A DNA stretch of 64,000 nt, from positions 3,181,001-3,245,000 of the forward strand of contig NZ_CP134228.1 of the NCBI RefSeq assembly GCF_031656215.1. Direction: 5' to 3'. Made by a program: the position numbers and the translations under genes. Of this stretch, positions 46,111-54,253 are shown one piece after another. The notes beneath the pieces are model-generated. The model worked only from the letters and a program-made list of their open reading frames with translations, had not been told where the DNA came from and ran no database searches. Each line of letters opens with the position of its first letter. The stretch's first letter is position 1. This DNA comes from Mesorhizobium koreense. Lineage in GTDB: Bacteria; Pseudomonadota; Alphaproteobacteria; Rhizobiales; Rhizobiaceae.

Positions 46111-47013
46111 TCATCCCTGGCTCGAATTCGTGGCAACCGCACGGAGATGTTCGAACAGAAGCCGGGCATGGGGCGACAGTTCGTCCTGGCGGCGGCAGCA
46201 CAAGGCCAGCCGGCGGTGCCCCCATAGCTCGGCCAGCGGTACGGCACGCACCGCCATTCCCTCCAGTTCCGGCAGAGTGCTTTCCGGCAGAACGGCAACA
46301 CCTACCCCGGCCTCGACCATGCGGCAGACGTCACCTATGCCGCGAAGCCGAACGCGGTAGGAAAGGCGCGCGCCACGTCGCACGGCGTGCTCCGCCAGGT
46401 GACGATCGAGCGCGGTTTCCATGATACCGACGAGGGGCTCGCGCAGCAGATCGGTAAATGTGACGTCCTTTCCGCTCGCCAGCGGATGGGACGACGCCGC
46501 CACGAGAAAAAGCCTGTCCTCGACGAGCGGATGCAGGCTCAACCCGCCGGCATCCACGACATCGGCGATGACACCCAATTCGGCCGCGCGTTCGGTCACC
46601 AGCCTGACGATCTCGGTGCTCGGTTGCTCCTCGATATCGATATCGAGGCCTGGGTGCTCCAACAGGAACCGCCCCATTGCGCGCGGCAGGAAGCCGAGTA
46701 GCGCGCCGGTGTTGGAAAGAAGGCGGATGCGGCCGCGCGCTCCTTTTGCGAAGCCGCTGAGTTCGTCCCGCATCCGCTCCGTGCTAGCCAGGATATCCTC
46801 CGCATGGGCGAGCAGAGCCAGTCCGGCTTGCGTCGGCCGCACGCCGCGCGGAACACGCTCCAGGAGGGAAGCGCCAAAGGCCGCTTCAAGCCCGCTGATG
46901 CGTTCGCTGGCCGAAGCGAGAGCCAGATGCACGGTTTCCGCTCCACGCGTGATCGAGCCGCCGCGGACGGCGGCGACAAATAGGCGAAGATCGGTCAGAT
47001 CGAAACGCACCAT
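46111..47013 (-). CDS. LysR-family transcriptional regulator
   Basis: 300 residues. An N-terminal winged HTH MVRFDLTDLRLFVAAVRGGS, then LALASASERISGLEAAFGAS, is the LTTR start; the substrate-binding domain follows (LGVIADVVDAGGLSLHPL, VGIMETALDRHLAEHAVR, MVEAGVGVAVLPESTLPEL). The start at 47013 drops 72 residues of the longer frame that are not HTH-like. It is divergent from the TauE/SafE gene across 76 bp, where a T-N11-A palindrome lies at 47025-47037. Confidence 0.9.
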   Translation of the reverse strand: MVRFDLTDLRLFVAAVRGGSITRGAETVHLALASASERISGLEAAFGASLLERVPRGVRPTQAGLALLAHAEDILASTERMRDELSGFAKGARGRIRLLSNTGALLGFLPRAMGRFLLEHPGLDIDIEEQPSTEIVRLVTERAAELGVIADVVDAGGLSLHPLVEDRLFLVAASSHPLASGKDVTFTDLLREPLVGIMETALDRHLAEHAVRRGARLSYRVRLRGIGDVCRMVEAGVGVAVLPESTLPELEGMAVRAVPLAELWGHRRLALCCRRQDELSPHARLLFEHLRAVATNSSQG

Positions 47014-47024
47014 AGGCTTCGTTA

Positions 47025-47037
47025 TATCCGAAGGATA
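47025..47037. promoter_or_regulatory. LysR-type T-N11-A box
   Basis: TATCC-GAA-GGATA is a perfect 13-bp palindrome with the T-N11-A form that LysR proteins bind. It lies in the 76-bp space between the LysR start (47013) and the TauE/SafE start (47090). Confidence 0.65.
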
Positions 47038-47089
47038 CCATCGTGAAAGCCCGCTGGCACGAAAAGCCCGTCGGGAGCATTTTCGTGAG

Positions 47090-47842
47090 ATGGAGCATGA
47101 TCTTTTCCTCCTTGGTGCCGGGTTTGTCGGCGCGTTGATGAACGCCCTTGCCGGCGGCGGCTCGTTCGTCACCTTGCCCGCACTGATCGCCGTCGGCGTA
47201 CCTTCGGTCGAGGCGAATGCGTCGAGCACGGTGGCGCTATGGCCCGGTGGCGCCGCAAGCGCCTGGACCTATCACGAAGGCAGGCAGCGCATATGCGGAA
47301 TCGGAACGGGCCTGATGCTGGCCGTAACGCTCGCGGGCGGCTTCGCCGGCAGCCTGCTTCTGCTGTGGACGCCCTCCTCGTCCTTCAACGTGATCCTGCC
47401 TTGGATGCTTCTGCTGGCGACACTCGCGCTTGCCTTCGGGCGCCGGATCGGGCCGGCGCTGCAAGGCCGCCTGAACGGGCGGCGCGGCCCGGTGGTGCTG
47501 ATCCAGTTCGCGCTCGGCGCCTATGGCGGATATTTCGGCGGCGCCGTAGGCTTGATGATGGTAGCGGCGTGGTCCGCTCTCGGCGAACACGAAATAAAGA
47601 TGCTGAACGGCCCGCGAACATTGCTCGTCAGCGCCGCCAACACGATCGCGGTCGTGACCTTCGCGTTCGCCGGCGCGGTTCGTTGGCCGGAGACGCTGGC
47701 GATTCTGGTCGGCGGATTGGCCGGCGGCTTCGCGGGCGCCAAGATCGGCCGCGCAGTCCCCGCCCATGTGGCCTGCGTGGCGACACTGTTCTGGACGGCA
47801 GGCGTGACCCTGGTCTTTTTCTCGCGCGCGTATCTCGGCTAG
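47090..47842 (+). CDS. TauE/SafE family sulfite exporter-like permease
   Basis: 250 residues with about eight transmembrane helices. GAGFVGALMNALAGGGSFVT near the N-terminus and the mirrored LGAYGGYFGGAVGLMMVAAW are the repeated TauE signature. The protein likely exports an organic anion or sulfite. The start MEHDLFLLGAG is used; the longer upstream frame overlaps the LysR gene. It is probably controlled by the divergent LysR regulator, so the natural inducer may be its substrate. Confidence 0.88.
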   Translation: MEHDLFLLGAGFVGALMNALAGGGSFVTLPALIAVGVPSVEANASSTVALWPGGAASAWTYHEGRQRICGIGTGLMLAVTLAGGFAGSLLLLWTPSSSFNVILPWMLLLATLALAFGRRIGPALQGRLNGRRGPVVLIQFALGAYGGYFGGAVGLMMVAAWSALGEHEIKMLNGPRTLLVSAANTIAVVTFAFAGAVRWPETLAILVGGLAGGFAGAKIGRAVPAHVACVATLFWTAGVTLVFFSRAYLG

Positions 47843-47865
47843 GAACGCGCCCGAGAAGAAGCCTC

Positions 47866-49515
47866 CTACCGCGTCAGCCGCTTATACGTCATCTTGTGCG
47901 GGTTGAGCGCCTCTGGGCCCAACCTCCGCGCCTTGTCGGCCTCATAGTCCTCGAAATTGCCCTCGAACCATTCGACATGGCTGTCGCCTTCGAAGGCCAG
48001 CATGTGGGTGGCCATGCGGTCGAGGAACATACGGTCGTGGCTGATGATGACGGCGCAACCGGCGAAGCTTTCGAGCGCGTCTTCGAGTGCTGCCAGCGTT
48101 TCCGTATCGAGGTCGTTGGTCGGTTCGTCGAGGAGGAGCACGTTGCCGCCGTTCTTCAGCATCTTTGCCAGATGCACCCGGTTACGCTGACCGCCGGAGA
48201 GATTGCCGACCTTCTGCTGCTGGTCGCCGCCGCGGAAGTTGAAGGAGGAGCAATAAGCCCTTGAATTCACCTCGTGCTTGCCAAGCTTGATCACCTCGGC
48301 ACCGCCGGAGATTTCCTCCCATACGGTCTTGGCCGGATCGAGCGTATCGCGGCTCTGGTCGACATAGCCGAGCTTGACGGTCTCGCCGATGCGAACCGAG
48401 CCGGCGTCGGGCTTTTCCTGCCCGGTGATCATCTTGAAGAGCGTCGTCTTGCCGGCGCCGTTCGGGCCGATGACGCCGACAATGCCGCCGGGCGGCAGCT
48501 TGAATTCGAGATCGTCGATCAGGAGCGTATCGTCAAAACCCTTCGACAGGCCGTCCACCTCGATCACCACGTTTCCGAGCCGCTCGCCATGCGGGATGAC
48601 GATCTGAGTATCGGAGGGGCGGCGCTTGTCGGCTGCGTCCAGAAGCTCCTCGAAGGCCTTGATGCGGGCCTTCGACTTGGACTGCCGGGCCTTGGGCGAG
48701 GAGGCGATCCACTCGCGCTCACGGCCGATAGCCCGCTGGCGCGCGTCGTCCTCGCGGCCCTCCTGCTTCAGGCGCTTGGCCTTGGCGTCCAGATAGGCGG
48801 TGTAGTTGCCTTCGTAGGGGATGCCCCGGCCGCGGTCGAGCTCGAGGATCCAGCCGGTGACGTTGTCTAGGAAGTAGCGGTCGTGGGTGATGATCATCAC
48901 GGCGCCCGGATAGGCGCGCAGATGCTTTTCGAGCCACGCCGTCGTCTCGGCGTCGAGGTGGTTGGTAGGCTCATCGAGCAGCAGGAGATCTGGCTGTCGC
49001 AGCAGAAGCTGGCAGAGCGCTACGCGGCGGCGCTCGCCGCCCGAGAGATTGGTGACGTCGGCGTCCTTCGGCGGGCAGCCGAGCGCCTCCATCGCCATCT
49101 CCACCTGCTGCTCGAGGTCCCACAAATTCAGCCGGTCCATCTCGTCCTGGAGATGCGCCGATTCGTCGGCCGTTTCGTCGGAATAGTTCATCATGAGTTC
49201 GTTATAGCGTTCGACGATGGCGGTCTTGGCGGCGACACCTTCCATGACGTTGCCGAACACGTCGAGCGCCGGGTCGAGCTGCGGCTCCTGCGGCAGGTAG
49301 CCGACGGTCGCGCCTTCGGCGAGCCAGGCCTCGCCGCTCCACTCCTTGTCGAGCCCGGCCATGATCCTGAGCACGGTCGACTTGCCGGCGCCGTTTGGCC
49401 CGAGGATGCCTATCTTGGCGTCCGGGTAGAAGGACAGATGGATGTTCTCGAGCACCTTCTTGGTGCCGTAAGCCTTGGAGAGGCCCGACATGTGATAGAT
49501 GAACTGGCGTGCCAC
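47866..49515 (-). CDS. ettA: Energy-dependent translational throttle protein EttA (ABC-F)
   Basis: 549 residues with two ABC domains and no membrane part. Walker A motifs GPNGAGKST and GPNGAGKTT, signatures LSGGERRRV and LSGGQRNRV, and LLLDEPTNHLD / LLLDEPTNDLD. The linker (RLKQEGREDDARQRAIGREREWI, an ABC-F arm) fits EttA, which binds the ribosomal E site and gates early elongation by ADP/ATP ratio. The final part HKMTYKRLTR is EttA-like. Confidence 0.95.
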   Translation of the reverse strand: MARQFIYHMSGLSKAYGTKKVLENIHLSFYPDAKIGILGPNGAGKSTVLRIMAGLDKEWSGEAWLAEGATVGYLPQEPQLDPALDVFGNVMEGVAAKTAIVERYNELMMNYSDETADESAHLQDEMDRLNLWDLEQQVEMAMEALGCPPKDADVTNLSGGERRRVALCQLLLRQPDLLLLDEPTNHLDAETTAWLEKHLRAYPGAVMIITHDRYFLDNVTGWILELDRGRGIPYEGNYTAYLDAKAKRLKQEGREDDARQRAIGREREWIASSPKARQSKSKARIKAFEELLDAADKRRPSDTQIVIPHGERLGNVVIEVDGLSKGFDDTLLIDDLEFKLPPGGIVGVIGPNGAGKTTLFKMITGQEKPDAGSVRIGETVKLGYVDQSRDTLDPAKTVWEEISGGAEVIKLGKHEVNSRAYCSSFNFRGGDQQQKVGNLSGGQRNRVHLAKMLKNGGNVLLLDEPTNDLDTETLAALEDALESFAGCAVIISHDRMFLDRMATHMLAFEGDSHVEWFEGNFEDYEADKARRLGPEALNPHKMTYKRLTR

Positions 49516-49682
49516 GCGCGCTTTTCCTGTGGTTGGGACTGAAAGGAGAGTTGCGCGCTATTTAGGCGATGCGGGGATGGGGGGCAATGGCGAAAGCGGA
49601 CCGCCCCTGCAAGCTCTGTAACGGCCCGTCGAAGAAAGCCGCTTCTCGATGCGTATCGACTGCCAGGAAGCGCGAAAGCCTG

Positions 49683-50396
49683 CTATTTGAAGAATTTGAC
49701 CCATTCGTCGACCGGCTCGCGCTCGGTGCGCAGAGTATTCTCCGGCTTGGACGTGTCCTCGTAGCCGAGCGCCATGCCGCACACGACAATCTCTTCATCC
49801 GGTATGCCAAGAACCGGCCGTATCTGGTTGTGATAGGGCGCGAACGCCGCCTGCGGGCACGTATGCAACCCCCTGCCCCGGGCGGCGATCATGATCGACT
49901 GCAACAGCATGCCGTGATCGACCCAAGAGCCTTGGTTCAGCCGCCGGTCGATGGTGAAGATCATGCCGACCGGCGCGTCGAAGAAGACGAAATTGCGATC
50001 ATGCTGGGCGCGCATCTGGTCGACGTCGCGCTTGCCGATGCCAAGCGCGCCGTAAAGCGAATATCCCACCGCGCGGCGCCTCGCATAGTAAGGCTCGAAG
50101 AACTTGTCGGGATAATATTTGTATTCGTCCCACTTCGCCTTTTCCGCGCGGATGCCGGAATTCATGACGGCGTCGGTGATCTTCTGCTTGGTCTCGCCGG
50201 TCGCGACATAGCCTTTCCAGGGTTGCATGTTGGTGCCGGAGGGCGCCCGCGAGGCGACTTCCAGGATTTCGCGGATGATTTTCTCGTCCACCGGGTCCGG
50301 CAGGAATGCGCGCACGGACCGTCGCGAGGTGATGGCCTCGTCGACGATCGCCGCTTCCTCGTCCTGCGTCAGGTTCCTGTTGTCCGGCGCCAGCAT
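49683..50396 (-). CDS. Nitroreductase-family FMN protein
   Basis: 237 residues from ATG 50396. SRRSVRAFLPDPVDEKIIRE, then ASRAPSGTNMQPWKGYV give the FMN-binding start; GMLLQSIMIAARGRGLHTCP and VCGMALGYEDTSKPENTLRT are the later conserved blocks. These enzymes use NAD(P)H and FMN to reduce nitro groups, quinones or related compounds. A GGGAC ribosome-binding site precedes the ATG. Divergent from the first dimethylglycine-dehydrogenase gene across about 200 bp. Confidence 0.9.
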   Translation of the reverse strand: MLAPDNRNLTQDEEAAIVDEAITSRRSVRAFLPDPVDEKIIREILEVASRAPSGTNMQPWKGYVATGETKQKITDAVMNSGIRAEKAKWDEYKYYPDKFFEPYYARRRAVGYSLYGALGIGKRDVDQMRAQHDRNFVFFDAPVGMIFTIDRRLNQGSWVDHGMLLQSIMIAARGRGLHTCPQAAFAPYHNQIRPVLGIPDEEIVVCGMALGYEDTSKPENTLRTEREPVDEWVKFFK

Positions 50397-50595
50397 TTCA
50401 TGTCCCTTCGAGCCGTCCGCGATCCGGTCCGAGGTCCGAATCTGGCCGACTTTTGCCGCCTTCGCGCCTGCGAAGCAATGCCAGAGCCAGCGATTCGCCT
50501 CTGCCAAGGCCAAAGATCGCTTGAAAAGCCGGGCGTGGGAAGGCGTATTCGAAATTTCGAGCCGCGCGGATATCATGACCAAAGGAGGAGAAAAA

Positions 50596-53049
50596 ATGGC
50601 GAAAGTCCCGCCCACCGCGCGCGTGGTGATCATCGGCGGCGGCGCGATCGGCGTCTCCTCGCTCTATCATCTGGCAAAAGCCGGCTGGACCGACTGCGTG
50701 CTTCTCGAGAAGAACGAACTGACCTCCGGTTCGACCTGGCATGCCGCCGGCAATGTGCCGACCTTTTCCGCCTCATGGTCGGTCATGAACATGCAGCGCT
50801 ATTCGACCGAGCTTTATCGCGGGCTCGCGGCCGAGACCGGCTATCCGATGAACTACCACGTCACCGGCTCGCTGCGGCTCGCCCACACCGAGGAACGCAT
50901 GCGCGAGTTCCGGCGCGTGCGGGGCATGGGCCGTTACCAGGGCATGGAGATCGAGATCGTCGGCGAAAACGACATCAGGAGCCGCTACCCGTTCATCGAG
51001 ACGGACGGGCTCGCCGGCGCGCTCTACGACCCGAGCGACGGCGATATAGACCCGGCGCAGCTGACGCAGGCGCTGGCCAAGGGCGCGCGCGATATGGGCG
51101 CGACGATCGTCCGCTTCTGCCCCGTCACGGGGGTGCGGCGCGACATGGGCGAATGGGTCATTACGACGCCGGACGGCGAAATCCGCTGCGAATATGTGGT
51201 CAATGCCGCAGGTTATCGCGCCGGCGAAGTCGGGCGGATGTTCGGGCGCGACGTGCCGATCATGGTGATGAGCCACCAGTACATCCTGTTCGAGGAAATA
51301 CCGGAACTGAAGGCGTGGTCCCAGCAAGCCGGCCACAAGCTGCCGCTGCTCCGCGACGTCGACACGTCATGGTACCTGCGGCAGGAGAAATACGGCATGA
51401 ATCTCGGCCCCTACGAGAAAGGTTGCCGCGCGCATTGGGCTTCGCCCGACGACCCGATGCCGGAGGATTTCTCCTTCCAGCTCTTCCCCGACGATCTCGA
51501 CCGACTGGAATGGTATTTGAACGACGCCGCCGAGCGCATCCCTATCCTCGGCACGGCAGGCGTCTCCAAGGTCATCAATGGCCCGATCCCCTACGCGCCG
51601 GACGGCAATCCGCTGATCGGGCCGATGCCCGGCGTGCCCAATGCCTTCGAGGCCTGCGTCTTCACTTTCGGCATCGCGCAAGCCGGCGGTGCCGGCAAGG
51701 TACTGGCCGAATGGGTCACGGAGGGCCGTACGGAATGGGACATGTGGTCGTGCGATCCGCGCCGCTTCACCGCCTTCGCGTCGGCTCCCGACTACGCCGT
51801 TGCCAAGGGCATGGAAGTCTACGGCCACGAATATGCCATCCACTTCCCGCGTCACACATGGCCGGCCGCGCGGAACAGGAAACTCTCCCCTATCCACGAC
51901 CGGATCGCAGATCTCGGCGCTCAATTCGGCGCCTATAATGGCTGGGAACGCGCCAACTGGTACGCGGCACCGGGCGACGACATCTCCGAAGCCTCGACCC
52001 AGACCTTCCGCCGCGACGGCCCCTGGCAGGAGCGTATCCGCGAAGAGTGCCTTGCCGTGCGCGATGCCGCCGGCATCCTCGATCTTCCCGGCTTCTCGCG
52101 GTTCCGTCTGCAGGGAGACGGCGCGCGCGTGTGGCTGTCCTCGCTCATCACCGGCGTGGTCCCGAAGCCCGGTCGCATAGGCCTCGGCTATTTCGCCGAC
52201 GATGACGGCCGCATCGTCACCGAAATGTCGATCATGGCGCTGGAGGAAGATTTCTTCTTCCTCATCACGGCGGCAGCCGCAGAACTTCACGATTTCGAAT
52301 GGCTCCAGAAACACTTGCCGGAGAAAACGGAACTATCGCTCAAGAACATGACGGAAGCCTTTTCCTGCCAGATCCTGAGCGGTCCCAATTCACGGAAAAT
52401 CCTCGCTGAAATCTGCGACGGCGATCTGTCGCTTCCATGGCTCTCGCATCAATCCTGCAGGATCGCGGATCGCTGGCTTCAGCTCGTGCGCGTTTCCTTC
52501 GCCGGCGAACTCGGCTGGGAAATCCATACGCATATGGCCGATACGCCCTCCATCTTCGACGCAATATGGGAAGCCGGCCAAGGTCACGGCCTGAAACCCT
52601 TCGGCATGTTCGCGCTCGACTCGCTCAGGCTGGAGAAAGGCTACCGCGCCTGGAAGCAGGACCTTTCCACCGACTACACCATCCTTCAGGGTGGGCTCGA
52701 CCGCTTCGTCAAATGGGATAAGCCCGATTTCAAGGGCAAGGCCGCGCTCCTGAAGGAAAAACAGAAGGGCGTAACCAAGCGTTTCGCGACACTGGTTCTC
52801 GACAATCCCGGCGAATGCGACGCGCCCTACATGTCGACGCTCTGGCATGGTGAAAAGATCGTTGGCGAGACGTTGTCAGGAGGCTGGGGCCACAGAGTGG
52901 ACAAGTCGCTGGCGCTCGGCATGCTGCGCTCCGACCTGACAGAGCCGGGAACGCGGGTGGAGGTCGAGATTTTCGGCGAGCGCTTCGCCGCCACTGTACA
53001 GCCCGGCCAGGCGGTCTGGGACCCGACAAACGAAAGAATAAGAGCCTGA
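50596..53049 (+). CDS. FAD-dependent dimethylglycine/sarcosine dehydrogenase-like protein (paralogue 1)
   Basis: 817 residues from ATG 50596, preceded by AAAGGAGGAG. The N-terminal FAD fold has VVIIGGGAIGVSSLYHLAKA and TWHAAGNVPTFS, where the His is the covalent flavin site in the family. The C-terminal half is a GcvT-like tetrahydrofolate-binding domain (RIREECLAVRDAAGILDLPG, FAGELGWEIHTHMADTP, SLRLEKGYRAWKQDLST). It would oxidise a methylated amine such as dimethylglycine and transfer the one-carbon unit to folate. It is first in a three-gene operon. Confidence 0.92.
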   Translation: MAKVPPTARVVIIGGGAIGVSSLYHLAKAGWTDCVLLEKNELTSGSTWHAAGNVPTFSASWSVMNMQRYSTELYRGLAAETGYPMNYHVTGSLRLAHTEERMREFRRVRGMGRYQGMEIEIVGENDIRSRYPFIETDGLAGALYDPSDGDIDPAQLTQALAKGARDMGATIVRFCPVTGVRRDMGEWVITTPDGEIRCEYVVNAAGYRAGEVGRMFGRDVPIMVMSHQYILFEEIPELKAWSQQAGHKLPLLRDVDTSWYLRQEKYGMNLGPYEKGCRAHWASPDDPMPEDFSFQLFPDDLDRLEWYLNDAAERIPILGTAGVSKVINGPIPYAPDGNPLIGPMPGVPNAFEACVFTFGIAQAGGAGKVLAEWVTEGRTEWDMWSCDPRRFTAFASAPDYAVAKGMEVYGHEYAIHFPRHTWPAARNRKLSPIHDRIADLGAQFGAYNGWERANWYAAPGDDISEASTQTFRRDGPWQERIREECLAVRDAAGILDLPGFSRFRLQGDGARVWLSSLITGVVPKPGRIGLGYFADDDGRIVTEMSIMALEEDFFFLITAAAAELHDFEWLQKHLPEKTELSLKNMTEAFSCQILSGPNSRKILAEICDGDLSLPWLSHQSCRIADRWLQLVRVSFAGELGWEIHTHMADTPSIFDAIWEAGQGHGLKPFGMFALDSLRLEKGYRAWKQDLSTDYTILQGGLDRFVKWDKPDFKGKAALLKEKQKGVTKRFATLVLDNPGECDAPYMSTLWHGEKIVGETLSGGWGHRVDKSLALGMLRSDLTEPGTRVEVEIFGERFAATVQPGQAVWDPTNERIRA

Positions 53050-53053
53050 CAAC

Positions 53054-54253
53054 ATGCCAAAACCCTCTTCTCGCATTTCCGGCATAAGCCCTTCCGGCAA
53101 GGACGGCTGGGAGGTGCATTTCGCAGCCCTTGCCCGCTATCAGGCCGGCGAGGACATATTGATGCTGTCGGTCGGAGACCATGATTTCGACACGCCGTCG
53201 GAAACGGTCGAGGCCTGCGTAACGGCCGTCCGCTCGGGCCATCATCATTACACCCAACTGCCCGGCCTGCCGCCCCTGCGCGAAGCCATGGCGAAGATCG
53301 CCAGCGAGGCGACCGGCGTACCGACGACAGCTGGCGAGGTGCTCGCCACCCCCGGCGGCCAGTCCGCGCTCTACGCCGCCGTTCAGGCGACGCTCGATCC
53401 GGGCGACCATGCGGTCGTCGTGGCGCCCTATTACGCGACTTATCCCGGCACGTTCCGCGCCGCCGGCGCGAGCTTCACCGTGGTCGAGGCACGCGCTGAG
53501 GACGGTTTCCAGCCTGACGCGAAGGCCGTCGAGGAGGCCGTCCGGCCGAACACCCGCGCCATCCTCATCAATACCCCGAACAACCCGACCGGCGCCGTCT
53601 ATACGCGCGGGACGCTGGAGGGGATCGCGGAGATCTGCCGCAAGCACGATCTCTGGCTCTTCTCCGACGAGGTCTACTGGACACTTGCCGGGGCGGAGCC
53701 GCATCTGTCGCCGCGCGCGCTGCCCGGCATGAAGGAACGGACGCTGGTCATCAATTCCCTGTCGAAGAGCCACGGCATGACCGGCTGGCGCATCGGCTGG
53801 CTGACCGGCCCGGCCGACCTGATCCGTCTCGCCATCGGCCTCAACCTTGTCTCCACCTATGGGCTGAACGACTTCGTCAGCCGCGCCGCGATCGAGGCGC
53901 TGGAGAACCGCTACGGCGTGGACGAGATCGCCGCGCGCTACGCCGCGCGCCGCGATATCTTCCTTGGGGAGATGCGCGGCTTCAACGCAGTCACGGTGCG
54001 CGGCTCGGAAGGCGGCATGTATGTCATGCTCGACATCCGCGCCGTCGAGCCTGATTGCGAGCGTTTCGCCTGGGCGCTGCTCGAAGCCGAGAAGGTCGGG
54101 GTCATGCCCGGCTCCAGTTTCGGCGAGGCGGCGGCAGGCCATATCCGCATCAGCCTCTGCCAGCCGGACGAATTGCTCAAGGAGGCAGCAAAACGGCTGC
54201 GGCGCTTCATTTCCGCCTATCCCGGTGAGAACAAATCAAGGGCCGCTTCATGA
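53054..54253 (+). CDS. PLP-dependent class I/II aminotransferase
   Basis: 399 residues. The PLP-binding Lys238 is in NSLSKSHGMTGWRIGW, with NTPNNPTGAV and SDEVYW being the usual cofactor-pocket segments and GGMYVMLDIR near the C-terminus. It starts 4 bp after the previous stop and overlaps the next gene (ATGA). Its position between two dimethylglycine-dehydrogenase-like genes suggests it handles an amino product of that pathway, for example glycine or an N-methyl amino acid. The exact donor and acceptor are unknown. Confidence 0.92.
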   Translation: MPKPSSRISGISPSGKDGWEVHFAALARYQAGEDILMLSVGDHDFDTPSETVEACVTAVRSGHHHYTQLPGLPPLREAMAKIASEATGVPTTAGEVLATPGGQSALYAAVQATLDPGDHAVVVAPYYATYPGTFRAAGASFTVVEARAEDGFQPDAKAVEEAVRPNTRAILINTPNNPTGAVYTRGTLEGIAEICRKHDLWLFSDEVYWTLAGAEPHLSPRALPGMKERTLVINSLSKSHGMTGWRIGWLTGPADLIRLAIGLNLVSTYGLNDFVSRAAIEALENRYGVDEIAARYAARRDIFLGEMRGFNAVTVRGSEGGMYVMLDIRAVEPDCERFAWALLEAEKVGVMPGSSFGEAAAGHIRISLCQPDELLKEAAKRLRRFISAYPGENKSRAAS

